Source: Microbulbifer sediminum (GTDB taxonomy: Bacteria > Pseudomonadota > Gammaproteobacteria > Pseudomonadales > Cellvibrionaceae). Taken from it: 64,000 nucleotides of DNA. The stretch spans positions 1 to 64,000 of the forward strand of contig NZ_JAJSAP010000001.1 in the NCBI RefSeq assembly GCF_021729035.1. Reading direction: 5' to 3'. Below the pieces are notes generated by a model, which ran no database searches, was not told where the DNA came from, and worked only from the letters and a program-made list of their open reading frames with translations. The position numbers and the translations under genes were made by a program. The first letter of the stretch is position 1. Each line of letters starts with the position of its first letter. Below, in pieces: positions 27,552 to 38,048 of the stretch.

Positions 27552-27653
27552 GGAACCTCACTTATACCCGGGCGCTGGGCGAACGGGCACTCTGGTCTGG
27601 TATCAAACGATGAGGCTTTTCTTATTCGTCCCTGTGGCGCCCGAGTCCTGGAA

Positions 27654-27673
27654 GGCCCCGCGGATGCGGGGCC
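27654..27673 (-). terminator. GC-rich hairpin between ccoNOQP and ccoGHIS
   Basis: GGCCCCGC (27654-27661) and GCGGGGCC (27666-27673) form a perfect 8-bp stem with loop GGAT, 19 bases after the ccoP stop. The minus-strand continuation is TTCCAGGA, not a U tract, so it is a weak or Rho-aided terminator, or a 3'-end stabiliser that lowers expression of the assembly genes relative to the structural ones. Confidence 0.55.
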
Positions 27674-27691
27674 TGGATTAGTTGACTGGCG

Positions 27692-28600
27692 TTACTGTGC
27701 CGCTTCCTGCTGGCGGGACAGGCTGTAGACGTAGGCCGCCACCAGGCGGATCTTGTCTTCCCGCAGCTTGCCCTTCTGGGCCGGCATCTGGTTGCTGCGG
27801 CCGCCGCGGATAGTATGCTGGATCTGCTCGCGACTGCTGCCGTAGAGCCAGATGTTATCCGTCAGGTTGGGAGCACCCAGGGCCTGGTTACCCTTGCCGT
27901 CCGCGCCGTGACAGGCCATGCACACGGTGCCGAAAACCTGCTTGCCCTCGGCCGCCATTTCCGCGTCGTGCTCCAGGCCATTCATGGACAGTACGTATTC
28001 AGCAGCATTCTTGACCCCCTCTTCACCAATGATGGGCCCCTGCGCCGGCATCATGCCCTGGCGACCCTTGTGCAGGGTCTCGAGGATTTTCTCAGGAGTG
28101 CCACCGTAGAGCCAGGCATCATCAGTCAGGTTGGGGAAGCCGTAGTTACCCCCACCGTCTGCGCCGTGGCAGACCGCACAGTTGTTGGCGAAGATGCGTG
28201 CACCCATTTTCAGCGCGTCGCGGTTGTCCGCAATCTGCTCGATCGGCATTTCAGCGTACTTGCCGAAAGTCTCATCGAACTTCTCAAGCGCCTTTTCCTG
28301 GCTCGCCTCCAGCTCACCGACGGAAGTCCAGCCGCTCACACCCTTGAAGTTACCCATGCCCGGGTAAACCACCAGGTACAAGGCGGAAAACACCAGCGTA
28401 CCCACAAACATCAGGAACCACCAGCGCGGCAGGGGGTTATCGTATTCCTCGATGCCGTCATAGACATGACCGGTCGTCTGGTTACCCGGCTCCTGCTGGT
28501 CATCGACCGCCACCTTGCGGTTGGCGAAAAGTACCCAGATCACCAGTGCCAGGTTGGCGAGCGTGAGCACAATTACCCAAATACTCCAGAAAGTACTCAT
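27692..28600 (-). CDS. ccoP: CcoP, diheme cytochrome c subunit of cbb3 oxidase
   Basis: A 302-residue protein has an N-terminal membrane region (two helices, about 7-26 and 61-80) and two c-type heme motifs, CAVCH (141-145) and CMACH (227-231), with distal Met ligands in the MMPAQG and QMPAQKG stretches. CcoP passes electrons from cytochrome c to CcoO and CcoN. It overlaps ccoQ by four bases (ATGA). Confidence 0.97.
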   Translation of the reverse strand: MSTFWSIWVIVLTLANLALVIWVLFANRKVAVDDQQEPGNQTTGHVYDGIEEYDNPLPRWWFLMFVGTLVFSALYLVVYPGMGNFKGVSGWTSVGELEASQEKALEKFDETFGKYAEMPIEQIADNRDALKMGARIFANNCAVCHGADGGGNYGFPNLTDDAWLYGGTPEKILETLHKGRQGMMPAQGPIIGEEGVKNAAEYVLSMNGLEHDAEMAAEGKQVFGTVCMACHGADGKGNQALGAPNLTDNIWLYGSSREQIQHTIRGGRSNQMPAQKGKLREDKIRLVAAYVYSLSRQQEAAQ

Positions 28601-28851
28601 TTTTCGTCCTGCCCCTTGTTCTTGTCTGCGGTAGGCGTGCCGGAACCGCGCCGGTCCCCTGCCGCCGAATTCTCTTCAGTGTCTTTTTCATCTGCCGCCT
28701 CAGCAGAGCGCTGCGACAGCTCTTCGTCAGCAAACGGTAGCTTGGCGTCCTCCTCGAAGCGCTTGCGGCGCTTCGGGGAAAAGGCCCACCAGCAGACGGC
28801 CAGGAAGGCCACCGCGCCCAGTACAACAGCAATCTGACGCAAAATATCCAT
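28597..28851 (-). CDS. ccoQ: CcoQ, small subunit of cbb3 oxidase
   Basis: An 84-residue protein has one N-terminal helix (MDILRQIAVVLGAVAFLAVCWWAF, given here only in outline) followed by KRRKRFEEDAKLPF, the usual FixQ/CcoQ pattern, then a longer charged tail. CcoQ stabilises the complex. The start at 28851 is chosen because the N-terminus matches the family. It is coupled to ccoP by a 4-bp overlap. Confidence 0.93.
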   Translation of the reverse strand: MDILRQIAVVLGAVAFLAVCWWAFSPKRRKRFEEDAKLPFADEELSQRSAEAADEKDTEENSAAGDRRGSGTPTADKNKGQDEK

Positions 28852-28870
28852 AGCTATTACCGCCTTTCCG

Positions 28871-29488
28871 TTAGCGCTTCTGCTGTACCAGCACCCCGAG
28901 TTGCTGCAGGTAAGCCACAAGGGCATCGATTTCCTTCACGCGCCCCCCCACAAAGGGTTCGCTCGCCTTGGCAATGTCCTCATCGGTGTACGGGACCCCG
29001 ACCGCACGCATGGCGCGCATCTTGGCCGCGGTGTGTTCACCGGTGACAACATTGTCGAACAGCCAGGGGAAGGCCGGCATGTTGGATTCCGGTACCACAT
29101 TGCGCGGGTTGTACAGGTGCGCCCGGTGCCACTCGTCGGAATAACGGCCGCCCACGCGTGCCAGGTCCGGGCCGGTGCGCTTGGAGCCCCACAGGAACGG
29201 GTGCTCGTAGACATATTCCTGCGCCATGGAGTAATGGCCATAGCGCTCCACCTCGGCGCGCAGCGGGCGCACCATCTGGGTGTGGCAGACGTGGCAGCCT
29301 TCGCGGATATAGATGTCGCGACCTTCCAGCACTACCGGATCCCACGGCTCGAGGCCCTCGATCGGCTCATTGTTGGCCTTGATAAAGAACTGCGGAACGA
29401 TCTCCACCAGGGCACCAAAGCTGATGGCTACGCAGATCAGAACGACCATCAGACCGATGTTTTTTTCTACTATGTCATGGTTTTTCAC
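28871..29488 (-). CDS. ccoO: CcoO, monoheme cytochrome c subunit of cbb3 oxidase
   Basis: A 205-residue FixO-type subunit with one membrane helix (about 11-33) and the heme motif CHVCH (65-69) in [15 protein letters not shown]. The axial Met is probably in NMPAFPWLF. It lies between ccoN (12-bp gap) and ccoQ (19-bp gap). Confidence 0.97.
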   Translation of the reverse strand: MKNHDIVEKNIGLMVVLICVAISFGALVEIVPQFFIKANNEPIEGLEPWDPVVLEGRDIYIREGCHVCHTQMVRPLRAEVERYGHYSMAQEYVYEHPFLWGSKRTGPDLARVGGRYSDEWHRAHLYNPRNVVPESNMPAFPWLFDNVVTGEHTAAKMRAMRAVGVPYTDEDIAKASEPFVGGRVKEIDALVAYLQQLGVLVQQKR

Positions 29489-29500
29489 GATCTGACCTCC

Positions 29501-30955
29501 TTATGCAGTCTGCGCGTGCGGCACGATGTTGTCTTCACGGCCGGCATTTTCTTTCTCCGTCACCGTGCGGAACACGTTGTAGGCCATCAGCAGCATACCG
29601 AACAGGAAGAAACCACCGCCGATAAAGCGGACCACGTAGCCCGGATGGCTGGCGATCACACTCTCGACGAAGCTGTAGGTCAGCGTGCCATCGGCATTGA
29701 AGGCGCGCCACATCAGGCCCTGGGTAATACCGTTCACCCACATTGCGGCGATGTACAGTACGGTGCCCACAGTGGCCAGCCAGAAGTGCGCATTGATCAG
29801 CTTCACACTGAACATTTCCTTGCGGCCGAACAGCACCGGCACCAGGTGATACAGGGCACCGATGGAGATCATGGCCACCCAGCCCAGTGCACCGGAGTGC
29901 ACGTGGCCCACGGTCCAGTCAGTATTGTGGGACAGCGCATTCACTGTCTTGATGGACATCATCGGGCCTTCGAAAGTGGACATGCCATAGAAGGACAGGG
30001 ACACGACCAGGAAGCGCAGGGTCGGGTCAGTGCGCAGTTTGTGCCAGGCACCGGACAGGGTCATGATGCCGTTGATCATACCGCCCCAGGACGGCGCCAG
30101 CAGGATCACGGACATGATCATCGCCAGGCTCTGGGTCCAGTCAGGCAGCGCCGAGTAGTGCAGGTGGTGGCCACCGGCCCAGACGTAGATGGAGATCAGC
30201 GCCCAGAAGTGCACGATGGACAACTGGTAGGAGTAAACCGGGCGGCCCGCCTGCTTGGGCACGAAGTAATACATGATGCCGAGGAAGGCCGCGGTCAGGA
30301 AGAAGCCCACCGCATTGTGGCCGTACCACCACTGGATCATGGCATCGGCGGTACCGGCAAAGATCGAATAGGACTTGAACGGGTAAACCGGAATGGCCAG
30401 GTTATTGACGATATGCAGCGCGGCAATGGTGATGATGTAGGCACCGAAGAACCAGTTGGCCACATAGATGTGACTGGTCCGGCGCTTGGCGATGGTGCCG
30501 AAGAACACCAGCGCGTATGCCACCCAGATCAGTGCGATCAGGATATCGATGGGCCATTCCAGCTCGGCGTATTCCTTGGAGGAAGTCAGGCCCATCGGCA
30601 ACGTGATTGCAGCGGCAACAATAACGACCTGCCACCCCCAGAAGGTGAAAGGCACAAGCCAGCCACCCCACAATGGGGTCTGGCAGGTTCGCTGCACCAC
30701 GTAATAGGACGTGGCGAACAGCACACTGCCACCAAAAGCAAAGATCACCGCGTTGGTATGCAGCGGACGCAGGCGCCCGAAGTGGGTGAAGGGCTGGAAC
30801 AGGTCGTTCAGCGCCGGCCAGGCCAGCTGGGCAGCAATAAGCACGCCCACGCCCATCCCCACGATACCCCAGACCACCGACATGATGGTGAACTGGCGCA
30901 CGATCTTGTAGTCATAGGCTGGCGATGAGCCAGTCTTTACCACGCTTGTCGTCAT
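29501..30955 (-). CDS. ccoN: CcoN, catalytic subunit I of cbb3 cytochrome c oxidase
   Basis: A 484-residue heme-copper oxidase subunit I with about 12 membrane helices. Metal-ligand histidines are visible in PLHTNAVIF (low-spin heme), [11 protein letters not shown] (CuB) and [15 protein letters not shown] (CuB), and heme ligands occur in [15 protein letters not shown]. It reduces O2 to water with high affinity. It is the first gene of ccoNOQP; a GGAAG ribosome site precedes it and an FNR-type box lies 143 bp upstream. Confidence 0.97.
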   Translation of the reverse strand: MTTSVVKTGSSPAYDYKIVRQFTIMSVVWGIVGMGVGVLIAAQLAWPALNDLFQPFTHFGRLRPLHTNAVIFAFGGSVLFATSYYVVQRTCQTPLWGGWLVPFTFWGWQVVIVAAAITLPMGLTSSKEYAELEWPIDILIALIWVAYALVFFGTIAKRRTSHIYVANWFFGAYIITIAALHIVNNLAIPVYPFKSYSIFAGTADAMIQWWYGHNAVGFFLTAAFLGIMYYFVPKQAGRPVYSYQLSIVHFWALISIYVWAGGHHLHYSALPDWTQSLAMIMSVILLAPSWGGMINGIMTLSGAWHKLRTDPTLRFLVVSLSFYGMSTFEGPMMSIKTVNALSHNTDWTVGHVHSGALGWVAMISIGALYHLVPVLFGRKEMFSVKLINAHFWLATVGTVLYIAAMWVNGITQGLMWRAFNADGTLTYSFVESVIASHPGYVVRFIGGGFFLFGMLLMAYNVFRTVTEKENAGREDNIVPHAQTA

Positions 30956-31069
30956 TGTATTACTTCCGTTGCTTTATTGAATTTGGTTCCAATAAACGAG
31001 CGCAGGCCCGCCCCTCGGTATTACGGCTCTATCCACTTCACGATAGACAGAGCTCGCCAGCAGGCGACG

Positions 31070-31102
31070 ATTTAAACGCATCATTCGCCCGCCAAACCTG
31101 AT

Positions 31103-31111
<9 letters not shown>
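31070..31111 (-). promoter_or_regulatory. FNR/ANR-dependent class II promoter of ccoNOQP
   Basis: On the minus strand TTGATCTAAATCAG (31111-31098) matches the FNR/ANR consensus TTGAT-N4-ATCAA at 9 of 10 defined bases. A TTAAAT -10-like hexamer (complement of 31070-31075) is placed so that a start near 31063 puts the box centre at about -41.5, the classic class II activator position. The left half-site overlaps the last codons of argG (Leu-Ile-stop). Oxygen-responsive control of ccoNOQP by FNR/ANR is established in related bacteria. Confidence 0.8.
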
Positions 31112-32323
<1,212 letters not shown>

Positions 32324-32643
32324 TGTGTTCCTCAGCCAGGAGTATTACCGGCACCATGCATAGTCCCGCAGGGCAGCAAACTGCGCCGCGAATACGAGCT
32401 GATGGTGTGTTTCTGGGGGGAATTATTGTTCGAAGTGCGCCCAGGGTCGGCGGTCCCGCCGCCTTATTCGGGGCGCGATTGTAGCGCCTCAGGCGGCGAT
32501 CGACTAGCACCTATGCTTACGTCACTGCATTAACCGGTCGCGCTGGTTATTTTATAAGCAATCGCACCGTCGCAATTTCCCGGCGGTTCGGTTAGCATCG
32601 GCGCCCCGACAGCCCAGAGAAAGATATCCCGCGGTACACCTCC
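32324..32643. other. Divergent intergenic region argG-pyrC
   Basis: 320 bp with no supported gene. It must carry promoters for argG (leftward) and pyrC (rightward). No ARG box, PurR-like site or riboswitch was recognised. TATAAG at about 32553 is a possible -10 for pyrC without a clear partner. Short frames here are out of keeping with real genes. Confidence 0.5.
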
Positions 32644-33672
32644 ATGGAAAAACTCACGCTTCGCACCCCTGATGACTGGCATATCCACCTGCGCGATGGC
32701 GACGCCCTGGAACGCACGGTCGGCGATGCCGCGCGCCAGTTCCGCCGCGCCATTGTCATGCCAAACCTGGTGCCGCCGGTGGTCAATGCCGAGGATGCCC
32801 TCTTCTACCAGCTGCGCATCCGCGAGCAGATTCCCGCTGGCAACCCGTTCGAGCCGCTGATGGTGATCTACCTGACCGACAAAACCGATCCAGAGGTCAT
32901 CCAGCTGGCCCACAAGGCGGGCGTAGTGGCGGCCAAGCTATACCCGGCCGGCGCCACCACCAACTCGGACTCCGGGGTAACGGATATCGCCAATATCTAC
33001 CCGGCGCTGGAGGCCATGCAGGAGTGCGGCATGAAGCTGCTGCTCCACGGGGAGGTCACCACCAGCGATATCGACATCTTCGACCGGGAGCAGGTCTTCA
33101 TCGAGAAAATCCTGTCGCGGGTAGTCGAGGACTTCCCTGCCCTGCGCATCGTGCTGGAACATATCACCACCGCCAATGCGGCGGAGTTCGTCGGCAAGGC
33201 GCGCGACGGGGTCGCCGCCACCATCACCGCCCACCACCTGCTGTATAACCGTAACCATATGCTGGTGGGCGGTATCCGCCCGCACTATTACTGCCTGCCG
33301 ATCCTCAAGCGGGGCTACCACCAGTCCGCACTGATCGAGGCTGCAACCAGCGGCAACCCGAAATTCTTCCTCGGCACCGATTCGGCCCCGCATGCACAGG
33401 GCAAGAAGGAAGCAGCCTGCGGCTGCGCCGGCTGCTACACGGCCTTCAGCGCCATCGAACTCTATGCCGAGGTGTTCGAGCGGGCCGGTAAGCTGGAGCG
33501 GCTCGAGGCCTTCGCCAGCGAGTTCGGCCCCGACTTCTACGGCCTGCCCTGCAACCAGGGCACCATCACCCTGGTGCGCGAACCCTGGCAGCTGCCGGAG
33601 AGCCTGCCCATGGGGAGTGAGCAGCTGGTCCCCCTGGCCGCCGGCGAAACCCTGAACTGGCGGCTGGTTTAA
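32644..33672 (+). CDS. pyrC: Dihydroorotase (class II)
   Basis: A 342-residue zinc amidohydrolase of pyrimidine synthesis cyclises carbamoyl-aspartate to dihydroorotate. [11 protein letters not shown] supplies two zinc His residues and [14 protein letters not shown] the bridging (carboxylated) Lys. LLLHGEVT and LEHITT supply further His ligands, and GTDSAPHA the Asp. Length is standard. It is followed by rnt about 150 bp on, as in pseudomonads. Confidence 0.97.
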   Translation: MEKLTLRTPDDWHIHLRDGDALERTVGDAARQFRRAIVMPNLVPPVVNAEDALFYQLRIREQIPAGNPFEPLMVIYLTDKTDPEVIQLAHKAGVVAAKLYPAGATTNSDSGVTDIANIYPALEAMQECGMKLLLHGEVTTSDIDIFDREQVFIEKILSRVVEDFPALRIVLEHITTANAAEFVGKARDGVAATITAHHLLYNRNHMLVGGIRPHYYCLPILKRGYHQSALIEAATSGNPKFFLGTDSAPHAQGKKEAACGCAGCYTAFSAIELYAEVFERAGKLERLEAFASEFGPDFYGLPCNQGTITLVREPWQLPESLPMGSEQLVPLAAGETLNWRLV

Positions 33673-33822
33673 CCACCTGGTCGCCGGAGCGCCGAAACAG
33701 GATGCAAAGGCCCGGATGCCGGGTGCCGATTGTGAGATGATTGCCGAGTAGGCTGACGAGCAAACGGCCACCGGCAGACGGGCCGCCCCAGAAAACCAAG
33801 CAATACCGATTAAGGAGTCCCA

Positions 33823-34497
33823 GTGACCCCCGCCGAAGAACCCACCGGACCGAAAAGCCTGCTGGCCCAGCGATTCCGCGGATTCCTGCCCGTCGTGGTG
33901 GACCTGGAGAGCGGTGGATTCAACTCCCGTACCGATGCCTTGCTGGAAATCTCGGCGGTAATCCTGGACATGGATGAAGACGGCCACCTGTTCGCCGAGG
34001 AGACCCACAGCTTCCACCTGGAGCCGTTCGAGGGCGCCAATATCGAACAGTCGGCGCTGGACTTTATCGGTATCGACCTGGAATCGCCGGACCGGGACGC
34101 CTGGCCCGAGGAAATCGCGCTGCCGGAACTGTTCCGCAAGATTCGCAAGGCGATCAAGAAACACAGTTGTACCCGCGCCGTAATGGTGGCCCACAACGCC
34201 CACTTTGACCTGGGGTTCCTCAACGCCGCGGTGGAACGCTGCGGTATCAAGCGCAACCCCTTCCACCCCTTCTCCTGCTTTGACACCGCCACCTTGGCCG
34301 GACTCGCTTACGGCCAGACCGTACTGGCCAAGGCCTGCCAGGTCGCGGGGCTCGAATTCGACAACAGCAGCGCCCACTCCGCCGAGTACGACGCCGAGAA
34401 AACCGCCGAACTCTTCTGCGGTATCGTCAACAAGTGGCGCGAACTGGGGGGCTGGCCCCTACCAGACGCCCCGGTGACCGAACAGGAAGAAGGCTGA
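33823..34497 (+). CDS. rnt: Ribonuclease T
   Basis: A 224-residue DEDD-type 3'-5' exoribonuclease that trims tRNA and other stable RNA 3' ends. The acidic residues are in [12 protein letters not shown] (Asp, Glu), [11 protein letters not shown] (Asp) and [14 protein letters not shown] (His, Asp), the DEDDh arrangement. It starts with GTG at 33823 preceded by AAGGAG. It shares direction with pyrC and may be cotranscribed. Confidence 0.96.
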   Translation: MTPAEEPTGPKSLLAQRFRGFLPVVVDLESGGFNSRTDALLEISAVILDMDEDGHLFAEETHSFHLEPFEGANIEQSALDFIGIDLESPDRDAWPEEIALPELFRKIRKAIKKHSCTRAVMVAHNAHFDLGFLNAAVERCGIKRNPFHPFSCFDTATLAGLAYGQTVLAKACQVAGLEFDNSSAHSAEYDAEKTAELFCGIVNKWRELGGWPLPDAPVTEQEEG

Positions 34498-34639
34498 TTG
34501 CGCACCTGCCTTCCCCCTGGGGGGCACAGACCGCCGCCTCGCCTGACACTTCTTTTCTCTTCTAAACACCAGCAACCCCTCGTTGCCCATAGACTGCCCC
34601 GTTCAAGCACGGGCCAGGCAAAGCAACGGGGAGATCACC

Positions 34640-35149
34640 ATGCGACCAGTTATTCTGCTGGCCATTGTCACCACAGCGGTGGGCGCGGCGAGCTGCAGCA
34701 GCAGCGCCACTGACAACGACCGGGCAATGCGGGAGTTTTTCGACACCCATATCACCGGCAACGACGCCAAGCGGTTCGAGTACACCATGCACATAAGGCC
34801 ACCGGAACGCCGCGGGCGCAGCCGGAGTACGGGCAAAGGCAGGGGCGGAACAGGCACCCCGGGCAACGCTGGCAACCGCGCCGACTGGCAGGCACGTATG
34901 GAAGCGATCTGGGAGAAGTACCTGCAGCAAATGAGCCTCAAACTGCGGGAAGGCGTGAAGGCGAAACTGGCCGAAACCGGCTACTGCCAGGAAGGTTATA
35001 TGGAACTGGAGCGGGTGGTGACCCGGGGACGCCTGTCGCTGCGCGGCGAGTGCCGGGACGGGGCCACCGACGAAGACCGTAAACGGTTTCCCAACCCGAC
35101 TGCCCCCAAGCCGCGGGCCGACCATCGTTTGACCCCCTCAACTGATTGA
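34640..35149 (+). CDS. Putative lipoprotein of unknown function
   Basis: A 169-residue protein starts MRPVILLAIVTTAVGAASCS; the lipobox-like AASC near residue 18 suggests a lipid-anchored protein. After a basic Gly/Arg-rich low-complexity stretch (about 55-80) comes a helical region (MEAIWEKYLQQMSLKLREGVKAKLAETGYC) with two more cysteines (GYCQEG and GECRDG). I do not recognise the family. The start at 34640 has GGGGAGA upstream; the earlier in-frame ATG is rejected. Confidence 0.7.
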   Translation: MRPVILLAIVTTAVGAASCSSSATDNDRAMREFFDTHITGNDAKRFEYTMHIRPPERRGRSRSTGKGRGGTGTPGNAGNRADWQARMEAIWEKYLQQMSLKLREGVKAKLAETGYCQEGYMELERVVTRGRLSLRGECRDGATDEDRKRFPNPTAPKPRADHRLTPSTD

Positions 35150-35249
35150 GCGGGCCGCGGCGCCACAGTCACAGCGCCTACAACCAAAGTCCCATTTCCC
35201 CCGCGGCAGCGCCCGCCTAGTCTGGTCCGCCTATAACTCCATAAAAATA

Positions 35250-36296
35250 ATGGTGAATGCGATGAAGATCCCCACTCCCCGGGGCGGCACGGCGGCGGCA
35301 CTGGCTGCTGCGCTGTGCATACCGGCCGAGGCGTCTGCCGGCAACTGGCAGGAGGACGCCACCATTGGTGGTTTTGACAATGTCCATATCTACACCCCGG
35401 ACGGCCGTTCCAGTATCGGCGACGGCAAGGCCCTGCTGATCATGCTGCACGGGTGCGTACAGCCCATCGATAACTACCTGGCCGCCAACCTGGAAGACGC
35501 TGCGGAGGAGTTCGGTATGGTGGTGGCAGTTCCCGAGGCCATGAACAAGGCCGGCTACGGATGCTGGTCCTACTGGGAGGGAGCCACGACTCGCGGAACA
35601 GGCGACTACCAGAACCTGATCCAGCTCGCCACTGCCCTGTCCGGTGACGCCGGGCGGGATATCGACCCGAACCAGTTGTACATTGCCGGACTCTCCTCCG
35701 GGGCCAGTTTTGCCAACACGACCGCCTGCCTGGCACCGGACGTGTTTGCCGGAGTCGGCGTCAGTGCAGGTCCCAGTATTGGCACCAGCGCCAGCGGCGC
35801 CCTCGGCCCCTGCGAATCGGCGGATGTGGCCAGCCGCTGCCGCGACTATGCCGGCAGCTATGCCGGCCACCTTGAGACGCAGCTCGCCTCGATTGCCCAC
35901 GGCACCGAGGACACCACGGTTAATGCCTGTTACAACGAGCAAAACGCCAGCGGCATGGCCAAGGTCTACGGTGTGGCCCGCCTGCCAGGCATCAACACCA
36001 TTTCCGATGGCGCACGCACGGCTAAAGAAACATTGTGGCAGGACGGGCGGGTTTCCATGCTTTGGCTGGACGGCGTCGCTCACTCCTGGTCCGGGGGCGA
36101 GGGCGCGGCCGGCAGCTACATCAGCAGCACCGGCATCAATTACGCCCGCTACCTGGGGCAGTTTTTCCTGGAGAACAATAGGCGGGCTGGCCGCGACCAG
36201 TCCCCGGAGTCGAGCCAGCAGGAAAGCTCCACGAATGGCGACCCTATCCCGGCCACGGGCTCCAGCAAGCCCGGGGGCGGCAGCCCGTCACCATGA
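35250..36296 (+). CDS. Secreted PHB-depolymerase-family esterase
   Basis: A 348-residue exported alpha/beta-hydrolase of the PhaC/PHB-depolymerase esterase family. A signal peptide ends near SASAG (about residue 30). The oxyanion motif is LHGC (66-69), the nucleophile is Ser150 in AGLSSGAS, the acid is probably Asp in IAHGTEDTTVN, and the His is in DGVAHSWSGG. Related proteins degrade short-chain polyhydroxyalkanoate, feruloyl or acetyl-xylan esters, so the substrate is open. The last 40 residues are a Ser/Pro/Gly-rich tail without a recognisable binding domain. A second ATG four codons on is an alternative start. Confidence 0.85.
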   Translation: MVNAMKIPTPRGGTAAALAAALCIPAEASAGNWQEDATIGGFDNVHIYTPDGRSSIGDGKALLIMLHGCVQPIDNYLAANLEDAAEEFGMVVAVPEAMNKAGYGCWSYWEGATTRGTGDYQNLIQLATALSGDAGRDIDPNQLYIAGLSSGASFANTTACLAPDVFAGVGVSAGPSIGTSASGALGPCESADVASRCRDYAGSYAGHLETQLASIAHGTEDTTVNACYNEQNASGMAKVYGVARLPGINTISDGARTAKETLWQDGRVSMLWLDGVAHSWSGGEGAAGSYISSTGINYARYLGQFFLENNRRAGRDQSPESSQQESSTNGDPIPATGSSKPGGGSPSP

Positions 36297-36593
36297 GAGG
36301 GGGCGACGGCATGTTGCGGCGCTGAGGCCACGGCAGGCTGGAATCGGGCGCTGGTGGAGATCGACCCGCGTCTGTCCGGTGTGCTGTTTGGCCGGGTGTC
36401 GCCGGGGCACCGGTGGTGCCCGGTTGCCCCGGGAAATAGCGGCCGCGGGAGCGTCGCCCCCTTGTGACCTGGCGACCGCGGCCTTTCCATGACCGCGCCC
36501 TTGAATCCCCGCGCCCCTGGACGTGTGGCCCTGGCGCGGGCCTGTAGAAGCCTCCCGCCACCGGGTTTCAGGGCCCTCGGGCCCGAATAAAAC

Positions 36594-36617
36594 GCCCGCT
36601 AAGACGCCGGGCTTTTT
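36594..36617 (+). terminator. Intrinsic terminator in the 36.3-36.7 kb gap
   Basis: GCCCG (36594-36598) and CGGGC (36608-36612) followed by TTTTT form a short terminator hairpin on the plus strand, about 300 bp after the esterase gene. A GGGCCC-TC-GGGCCC dyad lies just before it. The rest of the 450-bp gap holds no gene I can support. TAGAAT at 36714-36719 may be the -10 of the next small gene. Confidence 0.5.
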
Positions 36618-36744
36618 ATGTTGCGATCGGAAAAAAACAGGGCAGGAAATGTTGCGAACTGCGCGCAACGGAGTGGCTTTCGGCGAAAAGGTGATTTTTT
36701 GTGCAAACTGCTGTAGAATAGCCCGCTCACGAAGAAACCGGATA

Positions 36745-36945
36745 ATGACAGTGGCCAAGAAATCGACCTCTGCTGCCAAGCGCAAGCAGCCCACCGCCCT
36801 CGAGACCAGCGAGAGTATCGAAGCCCAGGTACAGGCCTTTCTCGCTTCCGGTGGCGAAATCCAGCAGGTCCCCAAAGGGGTAAGCGGACAGACCAGCACC
36901 TCCGGACCCAAGCACATCACCCTGGGTAAAAAGCCCCGCGCCTGA
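36745..36945 (+). CDS. Small basic protein of unknown function
   Basis: A 66-residue Lys/Ser/Thr-rich protein starts MTVAKKSTSAAKRKQ, with a conserved-looking centre IEAQVQAFLASGGEIQQVPKGVSGQ and a basic end. It has no signal peptide or cysteine. The motif GGEIQQVPKGVSGQ seems familiar from small proteins of marine Gammaproteobacteria, but I cannot assign a function. A nucleic-acid-binding role is only a guess from charge. The frame is open upstream, but the codon usage and the A-rich region before 36745 favour this start. Confidence 0.65.
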   Translation: MTVAKKSTSAAKRKQPTALETSESIEAQVQAFLASGGEIQQVPKGVSGQTSTSGPKHITLGKKPRA

Positions 36946-36990
36946 TCCCTAATTTGAGCTCCCCCGGTAACCGGGCAGCGAGCATCCACT

Positions 36991-37016
36991 GCGGGTGCGG
37001 CCATCGGCCGCCCCGC
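36991..37016 (-). terminator. GC-rich hairpin after secF
   Basis: GCGGGTGCGGCC (36991-37002) pairs imperfectly with GGCCGCCCCGC (37006-37016) across a 3-base loop, 16 bases past the secF stop. There is no U tract. Its core (GTGCGGCC) resembles the REP-like palindrome at 40084-40160, so it may be a solo repeat unit serving as a 3'-end structure. Confidence 0.45.
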
Positions 37017-37032
37017 GGCGTGATCAATTGCC

Positions 37033-38034
37033 TCAGGGCATCTCTTCCAGTTCGGCCCCTTCCTTCACTGGCGGCATCAGGTCTTCCTTGGTGATACCCA
37101 GCGCCATCAGGATATTCGCCGACACATAGATGGAGGAGTAAGTACCTACCAGTACACCTACCACCAGGGCCAATGAGAAGTTGTGGATCAACTCACCACC
37201 GAAAAACTGCAGTGCGAACAGCACCAGCAGGGTCGTCAATGACGTCATCAAGGTACGGCCCAGGGTCTGGCTCAGGGAGATATCGATAATCTCCTCGGAT
37301 TCCGCCTTACGCACCTTGCGGAAGTTTTCCCGGATGCGGTCTGCCACCACGATGGTATCGTTCAACGAATAACCGATCACCGCCAGTACCGCAGCCAGCA
37401 CCGTCAGGTCAAAGTCCAGCTGCAGCAGCGCGAAGAAGCCCAGCACCAGGATCACATCGTGGATCAGGGCGGCAACGGCACCGATGGAAAATTTGTACTG
37501 GAAACGCAGGGCTACATAGCCCATCACCACAGCGAGGGCGAACAACATCCCCAGACCGCCATCGTCGCGGAGCTCTTCACCGATCTGCGGGCCCACCACT
37601 TCCACGCGACGCAGGTCCACGTCGCCGTCGGAGTTCTGGCGCAGTACCGTAACCACCTTGTCACCGATGGACTGGGTGGCGTCCTCATCGCGGGCACTGG
37701 TCTGCGTCTGCTTCTCGGTCACCTCCGGCGGCAGCTTGATCAACAGTTCGTTATCGGAGCCGAAGCGCACCACGGTGGCGCCCTCGTAGCCCGCGTCAAC
37801 CAGCTGACCACGCACCTCCTCGATCTGCGGTGCAATCTCGTAGCCCACCTCCACCTGGGTACCGCCGGTGAAGTCCAGGCCGAACTTGAGGCCGTTCATC
37901 GCCAGTGCGGCGATCGAGGCAACGATGGCCAGGATGGAAAGCGCCGCGGCCAGCTTGCGCCAGCGCATAAAAGAAAACACGCGCTTGCCCATATACTCGG
38001 TGATCTTGCCGTCTTCTACTTTTGTTTCGCTCAT
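37033..38034 (-). CDS. secF: SecF, protein translocase subunit
   Basis: A 333-residue membrane protein with six predicted helices. The conserved GLDFTGGTQVEVGYE follows the first helix, and GYSLNDTIVVADRIRENFRK and TSLTTLLVLFALQFFGG follow later. With SecD it forms the proton-driven accessory complex of SecYEG. The start at 38034 (MSETKVED) has AGAGG upstream. It lies 14 bases after secD in the same operon. Confidence 0.97.
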   Translation of the reverse strand: MSETKVEDGKITEYMGKRVFSFMRWRKLAAALSILAIVASIAALAMNGLKFGLDFTGGTQVEVGYEIAPQIEEVRGQLVDAGYEGATVVRFGSDNELLIKLPPEVTEKQTQTSARDEDATQSIGDKVVTVLRQNSDGDVDLRRVEVVGPQIGEELRDDGGLGMLFALAVVMGYVALRFQYKFSIGAVAALIHDVILVLGFFALLQLDFDLTVLAAVLAVIGYSLNDTIVVADRIRENFRKVRKAESEEIIDISLSQTLGRTLMTSLTTLLVLFALQFFGGELIHNFSLALVVGVLVGTYSSIYVSANILMALGITKEDLMPPVKEGAELEEMP

Positions 38035-38048
38035 GGTCGCCTCTTCTC

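Noticed and set aside
25893..27728. 611-codon plus-strand frame across ccoG
   Set aside because: Antisense shadow of ccoG and ccoH in GC-rich DNA; no ribosome site or motif.
28901..30928. 675-codon plus-strand frame across ccoO and ccoN
   Set aside because: Antisense shadow; composition (His, Gln, Asp) reflects complement codons of membrane proteins.
36297..36593. Short frames in the GC-rich gap after the esterase gene
   Set aside because: They overlap on several frames, have no ribosome sites and resemble shadows.
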